A DNA stretch of 64,000 nt from Streptococcus hyovaginalis DSM 12219 (GCF_000420785.1 NZ_ATVP01000009.1:1-64000), one strand, 5' to 3'. Positions 16,099 to 26,340 are shown, numbered from the stretch's first letter. Numbers and translations: made by a program. Notes: generated from the sequence alone by a model not told the origin.

Positions 16099-17034
16099 AT
16101 GAAGAATCAGGAACTAGCTAAGCAATTAGTGACACCTTCTAAAAATTCTCGTCTCGAGAAATTTGGTAAGATTATTACGTTTTTGTGTCTTGCCTTAATT
16201 GTTTTTATTGTCGCAATGATTTTAATTTTTGTGGCACAAAAAGGCCTGTCAACATTCTTCGTTGACGGTATCAATATTTTTGATTTCCTCTTCGGGAAAG
16301 AGTGGCAACCAAGTGTCAAGGGCCCAGATGGTAATCCTCTTTTAGGGGCTCTCCCAATGATTATGGGATCGTTTATGGTAACCATTTTATCAGCTTTAAT
16401 TGCAACACCATTTGCAATAGGAGCAGCGGTCTTCATGACAGAGATTTCACCTAAGTACGGTCGTAAAATCCTTCAACCCACAGTTGAGTTGTTGGTAGGT
16501 ATTCCGTCAGTTGTTTATGGTTTCATTGGTTTGCAAATCGTTGTCCCATTTGTGCGCTCTATCTTTGGAGGAACCGGTTTTGGTATCTTATCAGGGGTTT
16601 TCGTTTTATTTGTTATGATTTTGCCTACGGTAACTTTCATGACAACGGATAGTTTGCGCGCCGTTCCTAGACATTACCGCGAAGCGAGCTTGGCTATGGG
16701 AGCAACGCGTTGGCAAACCATTTGGCGTGTTGTTTTAAATGCTGCACGTCCTGGTATTTTTACGGCCATCATTTTTGGGATGGCTCGCGCTTTTGGGGAA
16801 GCATTGGCTATTCAAATGGTTGTTGGTAACTCAGCGGTTATCCCAACTTCTTTGACAACTCCAGCTGCAACCTTAACGTCTGTCTTAACCATGGGAATCG
16901 GTAACACCGTTATGGGAACAGTGCAAAATAATGTGCTATGGTCTCTGGCTCTTGTTCTACTTTTGATGAGTCTAGCCTTTAATACCCTAGTTAAGTTTAT
17001 TACGAGAGAAAGAAAGAGAAATTATGAACGCTAA
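16099..17034 (+). CDS. pstC: Phosphate ABC transporter permease PstC
   Basis: 311 residues with six membrane helices; the first is at about 25-50. The EAA loop of binding-protein-dependent permeases is REASLAMGATRWQTIWRVVLNAARPG. Forms the channel with PstA. AAGGAG at 16088-16093 fixes the ATG at 16099; a frame from 16051 overlaps pstS and lacks a ribosome site. It overlaps pstA by 11 nt. Confidence 0.95.
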   Translation: MKNQELAKQLVTPSKNSRLEKFGKIITFLCLALIVFIVAMILIFVAQKGLSTFFVDGINIFDFLFGKEWQPSVKGPDGNPLLGALPMIMGSFMVTILSALIATPFAIGAAVFMTEISPKYGRKILQPTVELLVGIPSVVYGFIGLQIVVPFVRSIFGGTGFGILSGVFVLFVMILPTVTFMTTDSLRAVPRHYREASLAMGATRWQTIWRVVLNAARPGIFTAIIFGMARAFGEALAIQMVVGNSAVIPTSLTTPAATLTSVLTMGIGNTVMGTVQNNVLWSLALVLLLMSLAFNTLVKFITRERKRNYER

Positions 17035-17908
17035 AAAAATGGATAAATTAGCAACTGGTTTGTTATATACCATTGCAGGAATTATTGTAACGATTTTGGC
17101 ATCTCTCATTATCTTTATCTTGGTACGTGGGTTGCCACACATCAGTTGGTCATTCTTAACAAGTCAATCGTCTTCCTATAAAGCAGGAGGAGGAATTGGG
17201 ATTCAGCTATATAATTCTTTCTTCCTTTTGGTGACGACCTTGATCATTTCAATTCCGCTTTCTACAGGGGCAGGGATTTACCTGGCTGAGTATGCAAAAG
17301 CAGGACGATTAACGAACTTCATTCGAACTTGTATTGAGATCTTGTCTTCTTTGCCATCAGTAGTTGTTGGTTTGTTCGGATACTTGATCTTTGTTGTACA
17401 ATTTGAATATGGTTTCTCAATCATCTCAGGTGCCTTAGCCTTGACAGTCTTTAACCTCCCTCAAATGACGCGTACAGTTGAAGATAGCTTACGGACGGTA
17501 CACCATACCCAACGTGAAGCAGGTCTTGCCTTAGTTTTGTCTCGTTGGGAAACGATTCTCCATGTGGTTATTCCAGAAGCCTTACCTGGTATTGTTACAG
17601 GGATTGTGCTTGCTTCTGGTCGTATCTTTGGTGAGGCGGCTGCCTTGATCTATACTGCGGGACAATCAGCGCCTGCTCTAGACTGGTCAAACTGGAACCC
17701 TCTAAGTGTTACGAGTCCAATTTCACCATTCCGTCAGTCTGAGACATTGGCTGTTCATATCTGGAAAGTAAATAGTGAAGGAACTATTCCAGATGCGACA
17801 TTGGTTTCAGCAGGATCAGCAGCAGTGTTACTTATCTTTATTTTGATTTTCAATGTGTCCGCACGTTATATTGGTAAGAAACTACACGCTAAATTAACAT
17901 CTGTCTAA
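17024..17908 (+). CDS. pstA: Phosphate ABC transporter permease PstA
   Basis: 294 residues with six membrane helices. The EAA loop is QREAGLALVLSRWETILHVVIPEALPG. Partner of PstC in the membrane channel. The start overlaps the end of pstC, so translation is coupled. Length and motif order are standard for Gram-positive PstA. Confidence 0.95.
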   Translation: MNAKKMDKLATGLLYTIAGIIVTILASLIIFILVRGLPHISWSFLTSQSSSYKAGGGIGIQLYNSFFLLVTTLIISIPLSTGAGIYLAEYAKAGRLTNFIRTCIEILSSLPSVVVGLFGYLIFVVQFEYGFSIISGALALTVFNLPQMTRTVEDSLRTVHHTQREAGLALVLSRWETILHVVIPEALPGIVTGIVLASGRIFGEAAALIYTAGQSAPALDWSNWNPLSVTSPISPFRQSETLAVHIWKVNSEGTIPDATLVSAGSAAVLLIFILIFNVSARYIGKKLHAKLTSV

Positions 17909-17924
17909 GTGCTAAGGAGTTAAC

Positions 17925-18728
17925 ATGTCTGAATATAATTGGGATGAAAGACATATCATTACATTTCCAGAAGAAAACCTCATTTTATCAACAAATGATC
18001 TCCATGTTTATTATGGTAAAAATGAGGCTATCAAGGGAATTGATATGCAATTTGAAAAAAATAAAATCACTGCTTTGATTGGACCTTCAGGATGTGGCAA
18101 ATCAACTTTCCTACGAAGTTTGAATCGTATGAATGATACCATTGATATTGCCAAAGTTACTGGTGAAATTATGTATCAAGGTATTGATGTTAACGCATCT
18201 GAGATTAATGTCTATGAAATGCGCAAACACATCGGAATGGTATTTCAAAGACCAAACCCATTCGCCAAATCAATCTACAATAATATCACCTTTGCCCATG
18301 AGCGTGCAGGTGTGAAAGATCGAAAAGTTCTTGATGAAATCGTTGAAACATCACTGAAACAAGTAGGACTTTGGGATAAAGTCAAGGATGATTTGCATAA
18401 GTCTGCTTTTACCTTGTCAGGTGGTCAGCAACAACGACTTTGTATTGCCCGTGCCATTTCTGTTAAACCAGAAATCCTCCTGATGGATGAGCCTGCTTCT
18501 AACTTGGATCCAATTGCCACTATGCAATTGGAAGAAACCATGTTTGAGTTGAAAAAGAATTACTCCATTATCATTGTTACCCATAATATGCAACAAGCAG
18601 CTCGTGCTAGTGATTACACGGGATTCTTCTATCTTGGAAATTTGATTGAGTATGATAAAACAAAAAATATTTTCCAAAATGCCAAGTTACAGTCAACAAG
18701 TGATTACGTATCTGGTCGATTTGGATAA
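17925..18728 (+). CDS. pstB1: Phosphate ABC transporter ATPase PstB1
   Basis: 267 residues, with about 15 more at the N-terminus than PstB2. Walker A GPSGCGKST at 53-61, signature LSGGQQQRL, Walker B ILLMDEP, and an intact H-loop histidine in VTHNMQQAARASD. The D-loop region reads PASNLDP instead of the usual PTSALDP. AAGGAG precedes the ATG. Streptococci and lactococci commonly have two consecutive pstB genes; the products may work as a heterodimer. Confidence 0.93.
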   Translation: MSEYNWDERHIITFPEENLILSTNDLHVYYGKNEAIKGIDMQFEKNKITALIGPSGCGKSTFLRSLNRMNDTIDIAKVTGEIMYQGIDVNASEINVYEMRKHIGMVFQRPNPFAKSIYNNITFAHERAGVKDRKVLDEIVETSLKQVGLWDKVKDDLHKSAFTLSGGQQQRLCIARAISVKPEILLMDEPASNLDPIATMQLEETMFELKKNYSIIIVTHNMQQAARASDYTGFFYLGNLIEYDKTKNIFQNAKLQSTSDYVSGRFG

Positions 18729-18740
18729 GAAAGGAAAGAT

Positions 18741-19499
18741 ATGACAGAACCTATTTTACAAGTTCGTGATTTGTCCGTTTACTATGGAAAGAAAAAGGCC
18801 TTAAATAACGTCTCTATCGATATTTTTCCTAAGGAAATTACAACCCTCATTGGCCCTTCAGGATCTGGAAAATCAACCTTGCTTCGTTCCATCAATCGTA
18901 TGGGAGACTTAAATCCAGAGTGGTCTTTAACTGGTTCCATCACTTATGATGGGCATAATATCTATAGCCCAAGAACAGATACTGTAGATCTTCGTAAGGA
19001 AATCGGAATGGTTTTCCAACAACCCAATCCATTCCCAATGTCGATTTATGAAAATATTGTCTATGGGCTACGTATCAAAGGTATCAAAGATAAAGCTATT
19101 CTAGATGAAGCAGTTGAGAAATCATTGATCGGTGCTTCCATGTGGGATGAGGTCAAGGATCGTCTTAACGATTCAGCACTTGGTTTATCTGGAGGACAAC
19201 AGCAACGTGTGTGTGTTGCTCGTGTTTTGGCAACTAGTCCGCGTATTATTTTGCTAGATGAGCCAACATCTGCTCTTGATCCAATATCAGCAGGAAAAAT
19301 CGAAGAAACCCTTTATGGTCTTAAAGAGGATTACACTTTGGTTGTTGTGACAAGATCAATGCAGCAAGCATCGCGAATTTCAGATCGAACTGGCTTTTTC
19401 CTAGATGGTGAGTTGGTAGAATACAATGATACCAAGACCATGTTTATGAAACCAGCGCATAAAGAAACAGAAGATTATATTACAGGTAAATTTGGCTAG
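18741..19499 (+). CDS. pstB2: Phosphate ABC transporter ATPase PstB2, with Arg in the H-loop
   Basis: 252 residues. Walker [10 protein letters not shown] at 38-46, signature LSGGQQQRV near 149-157, and Walker [12 protein letters not shown] near 171-181 are intact. The switch histidine is replaced: the sequence is [11 protein letters not shown] with R205 (codon 19353-19355, AGA), whereas PstB1 has VTHNMQQA. The H-loop histidine normally contacts the ATP gamma-phosphate, so the two PstB subunits are unlikely to be equivalent. The gene lies 12 nt after pstB1 and 22 nt before phoU. Confidence 0.93.
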   Translation: MTEPILQVRDLSVYYGKKKALNNVSIDIFPKEITTLIGPSGSGKSTLLRSINRMGDLNPEWSLTGSITYDGHNIYSPRTDTVDLRKEIGMVFQQPNPFPMSIYENIVYGLRIKGIKDKAILDEAVEKSLIGASMWDEVKDRLNDSALGLSGGQQQRVCVARVLATSPRIILLDEPTSALDPISAGKIEETLYGLKEDYTLVVVTRSMQQASRISDRTGFFLDGELVEYNDTKTMFMKPAHKETEDYITGKFG

Positions 19500-19521
19500 T
19501 CCATAAAAGAGAGAGGTGTCT

Positions 19522-20175
19522 ATGTTACGTACACAATTTGAAGAAGAATTAGACAAATTAAACAACCAGTTTTACGCTATGGGGACTGAAGTACTAGCAC
19601 AAATTAATAAAAGTGTTCGTGCATTTGTCAGTCATGATCGTGACCTTGCCCAAGAAGTTATTGATGAAGATGAAGTTGTCAATAATTACGAAACTAAGCT
19701 TGAGAAAAAATCTTTAGAAATTATCGCCTTACAGCAACCCGTTTCGCAAGACTTAAGAACAGTTATTACCGTTTTGAAAGCCTCAAATGATATTGAGCGT
19801 ATGGGAGATCATGCTTCAGCAATCGCTAAGGCAACCATCCGTATGAAAGGTGAGGAGCGCGTTCCTCAGGTTGAAGCTGAAATCAGCAAAATGGGCAAAG
19901 CTGTTAAGCGCATGTTAGAAGATGCCTTGAATGCTTATATCACAGGTGATGATGCTATTGCCCGTGAAGTTGCTGTCAAAGATGAAGAAATCGATGAATA
20001 TTTTAGAAATATTCAGCATCAAGCTGTTGAAAGTATTCGTCAGAATCCAGAGGCAGCATTTGCCGGTAAAGAATATTTCCAGGTGCTCATGTACCTAGAA
20101 CGTATTGGAGATTACGCACGCAATATCTGTGAGTGGGTCGTTTACCTAAAAACTGGTAAGATTATCGAATTATAA
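19522..20175 (+). CDS. phoU: Phosphate signalling protein PhoU
   Basis: 217 residues made of two PhoU three-helix repeats, each with the conserved E/D-rich metal motif (NDIERMGDHASAIAKA near 95, YLERIGDYARNICEW near 192). PhoU links the Pst transporter to the phosphate two-component system and restrains uptake. GAGAGGTG precedes the ATG at 19522; the in-frame GTG at 19516 falls inside that ribosome site. Last gene of the pst operon. Confidence 0.94.
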   Translation: MLRTQFEEELDKLNNQFYAMGTEVLAQINKSVRAFVSHDRDLAQEVIDEDEVVNNYETKLEKKSLEIIALQQPVSQDLRTVITVLKASNDIERMGDHASAIAKATIRMKGEERVPQVEAEISKMGKAVKRMLEDALNAYITGDDAIAREVAVKDEEIDEYFRNIQHQAVESIRQNPEAAFAGKEYFQVLMYLERIGDYARNICEWVVYLKTGKIIEL

Positions 20176-20193
20176 GATTAAATATGATATAAT

Positions 20194-20218
20194 AAAGGGC
20201 GTTCAACAAAACGTCCTT
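20194..20218 (+). terminator. Terminator of the pst operon
   Basis: AAAGGGCGTT pairs with AACGTCCTTT (10 bp, with a G-U pair) around CAACAA. The 3' arm can pair instead with AGGACGTT at 20237-20244 further downstream, so the structure may switch. An extended -10 (TGATATAAT, 20185-20193) lies just before the hairpin. Confidence 0.6.
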
Positions 20219-20236
20219 TATGTTTTGATTGCAGAT

Positions 20237-20318
20237 AGGACGTTGTTGAGAACACAGCATTCTTAACGATACTTGATAAGAATGCTGTGGAATATTACTA
20301 AGGGGACGACGTTTCCCC
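20237..20318 (+). promoter_or_regulatory. Structured leader of pepN with two strong hairpins
   Basis: A 12-bp perfect inverted repeat (ACAGCATTCTTA at 20254-20265, TAAGAATGCTGT at 20277-20288, 11-nt loop) is followed by a second hairpin (GGGGA at 20302-20306, TCCCC at 20314-20318) that ends 16 nt before the pepN ATG at 20335. AGGACGTT at 20237-20244 can pair with the upstream terminator arm. No known riboswitch class is recognised. Confidence 0.5.
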
Positions 20319-20334
20319 GACAGTAAGGAGTTTT

Positions 20335-22878
20335 ATGAAAGTAGTAGAACATTTAATTGAAACCTTTATTCCCGAAAATTATAATCTGTTTCTTGATTTA
20401 AATCGTGATGAAAAGGTTTTTTCAGGAAATGTCGCCATTAGTGGTGAAGCTTTGGACAACCAAATGGCTTTGCATCAAAAAGATTTGCATATTGAATCTG
20501 TAAAGCTTGATAATGAACCTCTTGTTTTTGTTATTGATAATGATAACGAATGTGTTCGTATTGATTTGCCTGAAACGGGCATCATGACTCTTGTCATCGA
20601 ATTTTCTGGTAAGATTACGGACAATATGACAGGTATTTATCCTTCTTATTACACTGAAAATGGTGTCAAAAAAGAAATCATTTCCACTCAGTTTGAAAGT
20701 CATTTTGCTCGTGAAGCATTTCCTTGTATTGATGAACCGGAAGCTAAAGCAACTTTTGACTTATCCTTAAAATTTGATCAAAAAGATGGCGAGCTTGCAT
20801 TATCCAATATGCCTGAAGCCAATCCTGAACTTCGACAAGAAACAGGTGTGTGGAGCTTTGAGACAACACCTCGCATGTCGTCTTATCTACTAGCGTTTGG
20901 ATTTGGGGATCTCCAAGGGAAGACCCAAACTTCTAAAAATGGAACAGAAGTAGGCATCTTCTCAACCAAGGCACATTCTTTAAAATCATTAGATTTTGCG
21001 CTCGATATAGCTGTACGAGTGATTGATTTTTATGAAGAGTATTTTGGGGTAGCCTATCCTATACCTTTGTCATATCATTTAGCCTTGCCTGATTTCTCAG
21101 CGGGAGCCATGGAAAACTGGGGATTGATTACTTACCGCGAGATTTACTTGCTTGTTGATGAGAACTCTACCGTTGCCAGTCGTCAACAAGTTGCCCTCGT
21201 TGTTGCCCATGAGTTGGCTCACCAATGGTTTGGTAACTTGGTAACCATGAAATGGTGGGATGATCTTTGGTTAAATGAGAGCTTTGCTAATATGATGGAA
21301 TATGTGGCCATAGATGCTATTGAGCCTGACTGGCATATCTTTGAAGATTTCCAGACCAGTGGTGTACCACATGCCTTAAAACGTGATGCAACAGATGGTG
21401 TCCAATCGGTCCACGTTCAAGTCAATCATCCTGACGAGATTAATACTCTCTTTGATGCAGCCATTGTTTATGCTAAAGGTAGTCGCTTGATGCACATGCT
21501 GAGACGCTGGTTAGGAGATGAAGCTTTTGCAACTGGTTTAGGTGCTTACTTTAAGAAGCATCAATATCAAAATACAGTGGGATATGACCTATGGCGTGCC
21601 TTATCGGATGCCTCAGATAGAGATGTCGCTAGTTTTATGGACTCATGGTTAGAACAACCAGGCTACCCAGTAGTATCAGTTGAGGTTGTGGATGATCAGT
21701 TGGTGATTCGTCAAGAGCAATTTTTCATTGGTCAGGGGGAGGATGCTGGACGACTTTGGCAGATCCCACTCAACAGCAATTGGACTGGTTTACCGGATAT
21801 GTTGACAGAAGCTCAGGTGGTAATTCCTAGTTATGCTGAGTTAGCTAGTCAGAATCAGGGGGCTTTGAGATTAAACACAGAAAATACAGCTCATTATATC
21901 ACTCATTATAAAGGTGACGTTTTAGAGTCTGTGTTATTAGAATTGGAAGCTCTTGATGCTATTAGCCAGTTACAAGTCGCTGAAGAAAGACGCTTGCTAG
22001 CTGAGGGAGGACGCATTTCATTTGCTGATTTGATCCCTCTCTTGAGACGATTAGCCAAAACCAATGCCTATGTTGTGATTGCGGCGATTAGCGCTATTCT
22101 TGAAACATTGGATAAATTTATTGATGAGGGTTCGGAAGAAGAAGCTGCTAAGCATCTCTTGGTTCGCGAAATTTTCCATGAACACTACCAACGGTTAGGT
22201 TTCCTTCCAAATGAAGGCGAGTCTGATGAGGACGAGATGATTCGCCAGATCGTTTTAGCACATCTCATTGAGGCCAAAGATCCAGAAGTCATGATGGAAG
22301 CCAATCGATTGTTCGAACATTATCATAGTAATTTAGAAGCCATACCGGCTGCGATTCGCACCTCCTTGTTGGTTAATGCTTTTAAAACTTCGGAATCTGA
22401 TGATTTATTGGCTGAGTATACGGATTACTATGTTAAAACAAACGATGGTACCTTTAAACGTCAGTTGACTCAAGCGATGGCCTATACTAAATCAGAGGAA
22501 CATCTGGAGGCGATTCTGTCTTATCTACAAAATAAGGACATTGTAAAACCACAAGATTTGTCATCTTGGTATGCTGCCTTATTAAAACATGACTTCGCAC
22601 AAGAAACGGTTTGGAATTGGTCGAAAAATCACTGGGACTGGATTAAATCTGCTCTTGGTGGAGATATGAGTTTTGATGCTTTTGTTATTATTCCGTCACG
22701 GATCTTTAAGACTCCACAAGCCTTAGAAGAGTATAAAGCTTTCTTTGAACCACAACTAAGTGATATGGCACTTAGCCGTAATATTGCTATGGGGATTAAA
22801 GAAATCACTGCGAGAATTGACTTAATTGCTAAAGAAAAAGAAGCGATATCTATCACTCTTTTAGAACATAGATTTTAA
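20335..22878 (+). CDS. pepN: Aminopeptidase N (M1 family, PepN)
   Basis: Cytoplasmic zinc metallopeptidase that removes N-terminal residues (Lys, Arg, Leu and others) from peptides taken up by the cell. 847 residues, the usual length for lactic bacteria. Substrate-binding GAMEN at 257-261; zinc site HELAH with H292 and H296, and the third ligand E315 in LNESFAN (spacing exactly HEXXH-X18-E). The C-terminal ~400 residues are the helical ERAP1-type domain. GTAAGGAG lies before the ATG. Single gene with a structured leader and a very strong terminator. Confidence 0.96.
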   Translation: MKVVEHLIETFIPENYNLFLDLNRDEKVFSGNVAISGEALDNQMALHQKDLHIESVKLDNEPLVFVIDNDNECVRIDLPETGIMTLVIEFSGKITDNMTGIYPSYYTENGVKKEIISTQFESHFAREAFPCIDEPEAKATFDLSLKFDQKDGELALSNMPEANPELRQETGVWSFETTPRMSSYLLAFGFGDLQGKTQTSKNGTEVGIFSTKAHSLKSLDFALDIAVRVIDFYEEYFGVAYPIPLSYHLALPDFSAGAMENWGLITYREIYLLVDENSTVASRQQVALVVAHELAHQWFGNLVTMKWWDDLWLNESFANMMEYVAIDAIEPDWHIFEDFQTSGVPHALKRDATDGVQSVHVQVNHPDEINTLFDAAIVYAKGSRLMHMLRRWLGDEAFATGLGAYFKKHQYQNTVGYDLWRALSDASDRDVASFMDSWLEQPGYPVVSVEVVDDQLVIRQEQFFIGQGEDAGRLWQIPLNSNWTGLPDMLTEAQVVIPSYAELASQNQGALRLNTENTAHYITHYKGDVLESVLLELEALDAISQLQVAEERRLLAEGGRISFADLIPLLRRLAKTNAYVVIAAISAILETLDKFIDEGSEEEAAKHLLVREIFHEHYQRLGFLPNEGESDEDEMIRQIVLAHLIEAKDPEVMMEANRLFEHYHSNLEAIPAAIRTSLLVNAFKTSESDDLLAEYTDYYVKTNDGTFKRQLTQAMAYTKSEEHLEAILSYLQNKDIVKPQDLSSWYAALLKHDFAQETVWNWSKNHWDWIKSALGGDMSFDAFVIIPSRIFKTPQALEEYKAFFEPQLSDMALSRNIAMGIKEITARIDLIAKEKEAISITLLEHRF

Positions 22879-22880
22879 AC

Positions 22881-22924
22881 GAAACGCTATGAAACTCTCC
22901 CTGAAAGGTTTCATAGCGTTTTTC
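22881..22924 (+). terminator. Terminator of pepN
   Basis: AAACGCTATGAAAC pairs perfectly with GTTTCATAGCGTTT (14 bp), followed by a T-run. A textbook intrinsic terminator. Confidence 0.92.
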
Positions 22925-23064
22925 AATTTAGGTAATCTTAAGTTACAGTTGCTACAGTATACTTAATAATCCCACGAAACAGGTTGGCGGATACTTTTTT
23001 AAGGAGAGTAGTGGTCGGTATCTTGTTTTTGAGATATAATAGGTTTACCAAAAGGAGAGACAAG

Positions 23065-23736
23065 ATGATAAAATTATTATTAGTGGAAGATGATTTGAGT
23101 TTATCCAATTCTGTATTTGATTTTTTAGATGATTTTGTTGATGTCATGCAGGTTTTCGATGGAGAAGAAGGGCTTTATGAAGCAGAATCGGGGGTCTATG
23201 ATTTAATCCTGCTTGATTTGATGTTACCTGAAAAAAACGGTTTCCAGGTTCTCAAAGAGTTGCGTGAAAAAGGGATCACGACACCCGTTTTAATCATGAC
23301 TGCCAAGGAAAGTTTAGATGATAAAGGGCACGGCTTTGAGCTAGGGGCTGATGACTATCTGACCAAACCCTTCTATTTAGAAGAGTTGAAAATGCGTATC
23401 CAAGCCCTTTTGAAACGTTCCGGAAAGTTAAGCAATACTAATATTGAATACGGTAACATCACTGTGGATACTGCTATTAATAAGGTGACGGTTGATGGTC
23501 AGGAAGTGGAATTATTGGGCAAAGAGTTTGATCTTCTCATGTATTTCTTACAAAATCAAAATGTCATTTTGCCCAAAACACAAATTTTTGACCGCCTTTG
23601 GGGTTTTGATAGCGATACAACGATTTCTGTTGTTGAGGTATATGTGTCTAAAATTCGGAAAAAACTCAAAGATACAACCTTTACAGAAAATCTGCAAACC
23701 TTAAGAAGTGTTGGTTATATTTTAAAAGATGCGTAA
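23065..23736 (+). CDS. ciaR: Response regulator CiaR
   Basis: 223 residues. The receiver domain holds phosphorylated D51 in [11 protein letters not shown] and the TKPF lysine near 101. The C-terminal OmpR/PhoB winged helix (from about 128) ends [11 protein letters not shown]. CiaR with CiaH governs competence, lysis protection, virulence genes and small csRNAs in streptococci. The start at 23065 follows AAAGGAGAGA; an upstream frame from 22984 spans the promoter (TATAAT at 23035-23040). Overlaps ciaH by 8 nt. I found no clear TTTAAG-N5-TTTAAG repeat at this promoter. Confidence 0.93.
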   Translation: MIKLLLVEDDLSLSNSVFDFLDDFVDVMQVFDGEEGLYEAESGVYDLILLDLMLPEKNGFQVLKELREKGITTPVLIMTAKESLDDKGHGFELGADDYLTKPFYLEELKMRIQALLKRSGKLSNTNIEYGNITVDTAINKVTVDGQEVELLGKEFDLLMYFLQNQNVILPKTQIFDRLWGFDSDTTISVVEVYVSKIRKKLKDTTFTENLQTLRSVGYILKDA

Positions 23737-25036
23737 ATACATAAAAAAGAAAATCAAATCAGATAACTTTAACCCCTTTCTTCACTTTGCCGCTGTTTTT
23801 ACGATTATCTTTTTGGTGATGACCATTATTATTATTCAGATCATGCGACTAGGGCTTTATTCTTCGACAGATAATAGTTTAAAAAAAGCAAGAGCGGTGG
23901 TTCCAGCCTATATTCAGATGACCATGTCGCGTACCACTGTGGTAACTTCTGATGATTATGATGAACCGCTGGTTATCAATCCTGGTAAAATAAATCCCAA
24001 CGACAACCTTGCAGCCGCATTAGATGTGATTGTTTACGATGCCGATGGGAATATCTTGAATCCCTTTGATGCCTACTCAGAATTTTCTTACGTAGGACTG
24101 AAGAAATCAGAACTTAATAGTATTGTCAAAAAGAACCTTCTTAATGCCTATGGGCACTCGGAGACCTATCGTAGCTTGACATTAGAAGTTTCGGATCTAG
24201 CCTATCCACAAGTCCGCTACATTAGTTTTTTAGCCAGTACGAGACAGCTAGATGAAGCCTTCGATCGCTATGTTCAGGTAGTTGTTCGCGTTATGATAAT
24301 TTTTTGGTTTATTTCGGTAATAACAAGCGTTTATCTCGCTAAATGGAGTCGGCGCCCTATTATTGCGAGTTATGAGAAACAAAAAGCCTTTGTCGAAAAT
24401 GCTAGTCATGAATTGCGAACCCCTCTGGCTGTTTTGCAAAACCGTTTAGAAACCTTATTTCGGAAACCAAATGATACAATTTTAGAGCATAGTGAAAGCA
24501 TTGCTGCCAGTTTGGATGAGGTTCGGAATATGCGATTATTGACAACCAATTTGCTGAATCTAGCAAGACGAGATGACGGCATTAATCCTAAAATAGAGCC
24601 TATCACTCCCGTTTTCTTTGACGATATTTTCCATAATTATGAGTTAATAGCAGAAGAAAGTGGCAAACAATTTCGATCTACTAATACTTTAGAGCACACC
24701 ATAAAATCAGATAAGGTGCTTATTAAGCAATTGATGACTATTTTATTTGATAATGCATTAAAATATACTGCAGAGGATGGTGAGATTACAATCGCGGTAT
24801 CACATAAAGATCGGCGATTAATGATAAAGGTCTCTGATAATGGTCCTGGTATCTCAGATACAAATAAATCTAAGATTTTTGATCGCTTCTACCGAATTGA
24901 TAAAGCAAGAACGCGTCAAACGGGAGGGTTTGGTTTGGGTTTATCCTTGGCCAAACAAATTGTTGAGGCAATGAATGGTAAAATCATTGTTAAAGATAAC
25001 ATGCCAAAAGGAACTGTCTTCGAAATTCTCTTATAA
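23729..25036 (+). CDS. ciaH: Sensor histidine kinase CiaH
   Basis: 435 residues. Membrane helices at about 20-42 and 185-207 enclose an extracellular domain of ~140 residues. The kinase core holds phosphorylated H227 in [16 protein letters not shown], the N-box FDNALKYT, the G1 box SDNGPGI, and the F and G2 boxes [16 protein letters not shown]. The ligand is not defined. Start codon overlaps the ciaR end, so translation is coupled. The length is normal for CiaH. Confidence 0.93.
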   Translation: MRKYIKKKIKSDNFNPFLHFAAVFTIIFLVMTIIIIQIMRLGLYSSTDNSLKKARAVVPAYIQMTMSRTTVVTSDDYDEPLVINPGKINPNDNLAAALDVIVYDADGNILNPFDAYSEFSYVGLKKSELNSIVKKNLLNAYGHSETYRSLTLEVSDLAYPQVRYISFLASTRQLDEAFDRYVQVVVRVMIIFWFISVITSVYLAKWSRRPIIASYEKQKAFVENASHELRTPLAVLQNRLETLFRKPNDTILEHSESIAASLDEVRNMRLLTTNLLNLARRDDGINPKIEPITPVFFDDIFHNYELIAEESGKQFRSTNTLEHTIKSDKVLIKQLMTILFDNALKYTAEDGEITIAVSHKDRRLMIKVSDNGPGISDTNKSKIFDRFYRIDKARTRQTGGFGLGLSLAKQIVEAMNGKIIVKDNMPKGTVFEILL

Positions 25037-25077
25037 TGGCTTATTCGATCGGCATTGATGGCACTAAAGGAAGATGT

Positions 25078-25111
25078 AAAAAAAGAACTACCGAAAGGCA
25101 GTTCTTTTTAA
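25078..25111. terminator. Bidirectional terminator between ciaH and rpsT
   Basis: AAAAAGAACT-A-CC, a GAAA loop, then GG-C-AGTTCTTTTT. T-runs exist on both strands, so the hairpin serves ciaRH on the plus strand and rpsT on the minus strand. Confidence 0.85.
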
Positions 25112-25117
25112 ATTTTA

Positions 25118-25351
25118 TTAACCAAGTTTAGCAGCAAGGCGTGCTTTATCACGACTAGCTTTGTTTGCGTGGATCAAACCTTTTGATTTTGCTTTATCGA
25201 TGCTAGATGAAGCAGCGCGGAAAAGCTCTTCAGTTGGATTAGCTTCAAAAGCTTTGATTGCAGTACGCATAGCTGATTTTTGTGCTGAGTTTTTCTCGTT
25301 ACGTTTAACGTTAAGTTCAGCGCGTTTGATAGCTGATTTAATATTTGCCAA
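25118..25351 (-). CDS. rpsT: 30S ribosomal protein S20
   Basis: 77-residue basic primary rRNA-binding protein, starting [17 protein letters not shown] and ending [12 protein letters not shown], both typical for S20. The start codon is TTG (25351-25349), preceded by the strong ribosome site GGAGGTGAG. TTG starts are well known for rpsT and help keep expression in check. Lies tail to tail with ciaH and head to tail after coaA. Confidence 0.96.
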   Translation of the reverse strand: MANIKSAIKRAELNVKRNEKNSAQKSAMRTAIKAFEANPTEELFRAASSSIDKAKSKGLIHANKASRDKARLAAKLG

Positions 25352-25383
25352 AGTGTCTCACCTCCATTTTTACTAACTCTATT

Positions 25384-25412
25384 ATTATATAAGAAATCCC
25401 ACGCTTTGACAA
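25384..25412 (-). promoter_or_regulatory. Promoter of rpsT
   Basis: On the minus strand, TTGTCA (25412-25407) and TATAAT (25389-25384) with a 17-bp spacer. Near-consensus, as expected for a ribosomal protein gene. Confidence 0.75.
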
Positions 25413-25419
25413 GCCTTTC

Positions 25420-26340
25420 TCACTTTTTGAGGTAAATTTCATCTATTTTATGATTGGCAGATTTATGTAAGATAACGTCAGCGCGATTCCTGGAAGGTTC
25501 AATGTAATCTTGTAAATTAACCAGATTAATCGTTTTCCACGTATCACGTGCAATATCAAGCACTTCGTTATGAGGAAGCTGCGTGAAGCGATGATAGTAG
25601 TTATTAGGGTCTTTTTCAGCGATGGTTAATAATTTTGAAAAACGTTCTAAATACCACGATTCAATATGCTCGACAGAAGCATCAATATAAATTGAAAAAT
25701 CAAAGTAATCGGTCATATAGAGGTGTTCGTTTTGGGGATTTTGAAAAACATTGATTCCTTCAACAATTAAAAAATCTGGCGCTTCAATGGTTTGCAGCTG
25801 ATCGGGAACGATATCATAAATTTCATGGGAATAGATTGGAATGCTGGCTGTACCATTGGTTTTAATGGCATCAAGAAAATTCAAGAGTTTAGGCATATTA
25901 TAAGATTCTGGAAAACCTTTACGATTTAAAATGCCTTTTTCAACCAACTGTTGATTAGGGTATAAAAAACCATCCGTTGTCACTAATTCAACTCGAGCAT
26001 CAGGATGGCTACGGCTTAATAGTAACTGTAATAAACGACTGGTTGTTGATTTCCCAACTGCAACAGAACCCGACACACCAATAATGAATGGGTGCTGGTA
26101 AATATCATCTTGTAGAAAGAGACTCTTTGAAAAAGAGAGGTCATCACTTGCTTTTTTATAGATCTTAATGAGGTTAATCAAAGGAAGATAAATGTCTTTG
26201 ACGTCATTCAAATCAATCTTATCATTTAAACTACGAAGGCTTTCGAGTTCATCGAGCGTGAGTAGTAAAGGCTTTGTCCGGTGCAATTGTTGCCAATTAC
26301 TTCTGGAAATTCTTTTAAAATTTAGTAAATCATGTATCAT
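25420..26340 (-). CDS. coaA: Pantothenate kinase, type I
   Basis: Phosphorylates pantothenate, the first committed step of coenzyme A synthesis. 306 residues. P-loop GSVAVGKST at 91-99 and family motifs [19 protein letters not shown] and FLIVEGINV. The start at 26340 was chosen because CAGGAGT lies just upstream; the longer frame to 26361 includes the -10 (TATAAT, 26365-26360). It belongs to the same pathway as coaB and coaC at 52.3-53.5 kb, and probably to the transporter beside them. Confidence 0.95.
   Translation of the reverse strand: MIHDLLNFKRISRSNWQQLHRTKPLLLTLDELESLRSLNDKIDLNDVKDIYLPLINLIKIYKKASDDLSFSKSLFLQDDIYQHPFIIGVSGSVAVGKSTTSRLLQLLLSRSHPDARVELVTTDGFLYPNQQLVEKGILNRKGFPESYNMPKLLNFLDAIKTNGTASIPIYSHEIYDIVPDQLQTIEAPDFLIVEGINVFQNPQNEHLYMTDYFDFSIYIDASVEHIESWYLERFSKLLTIAEKDPNNYYHRFTQLPHNEVLDIARDTWKTINLVNLQDYIEPSRNRADVILHKSANHKIDEIYLKK

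Noticed and set aside
22984-23064. CiaR box at the ciaR promoter
   Set aside because: TTTTAAG occurs once near 23000, but the second TTTAAG at 5-bp distance is missing.
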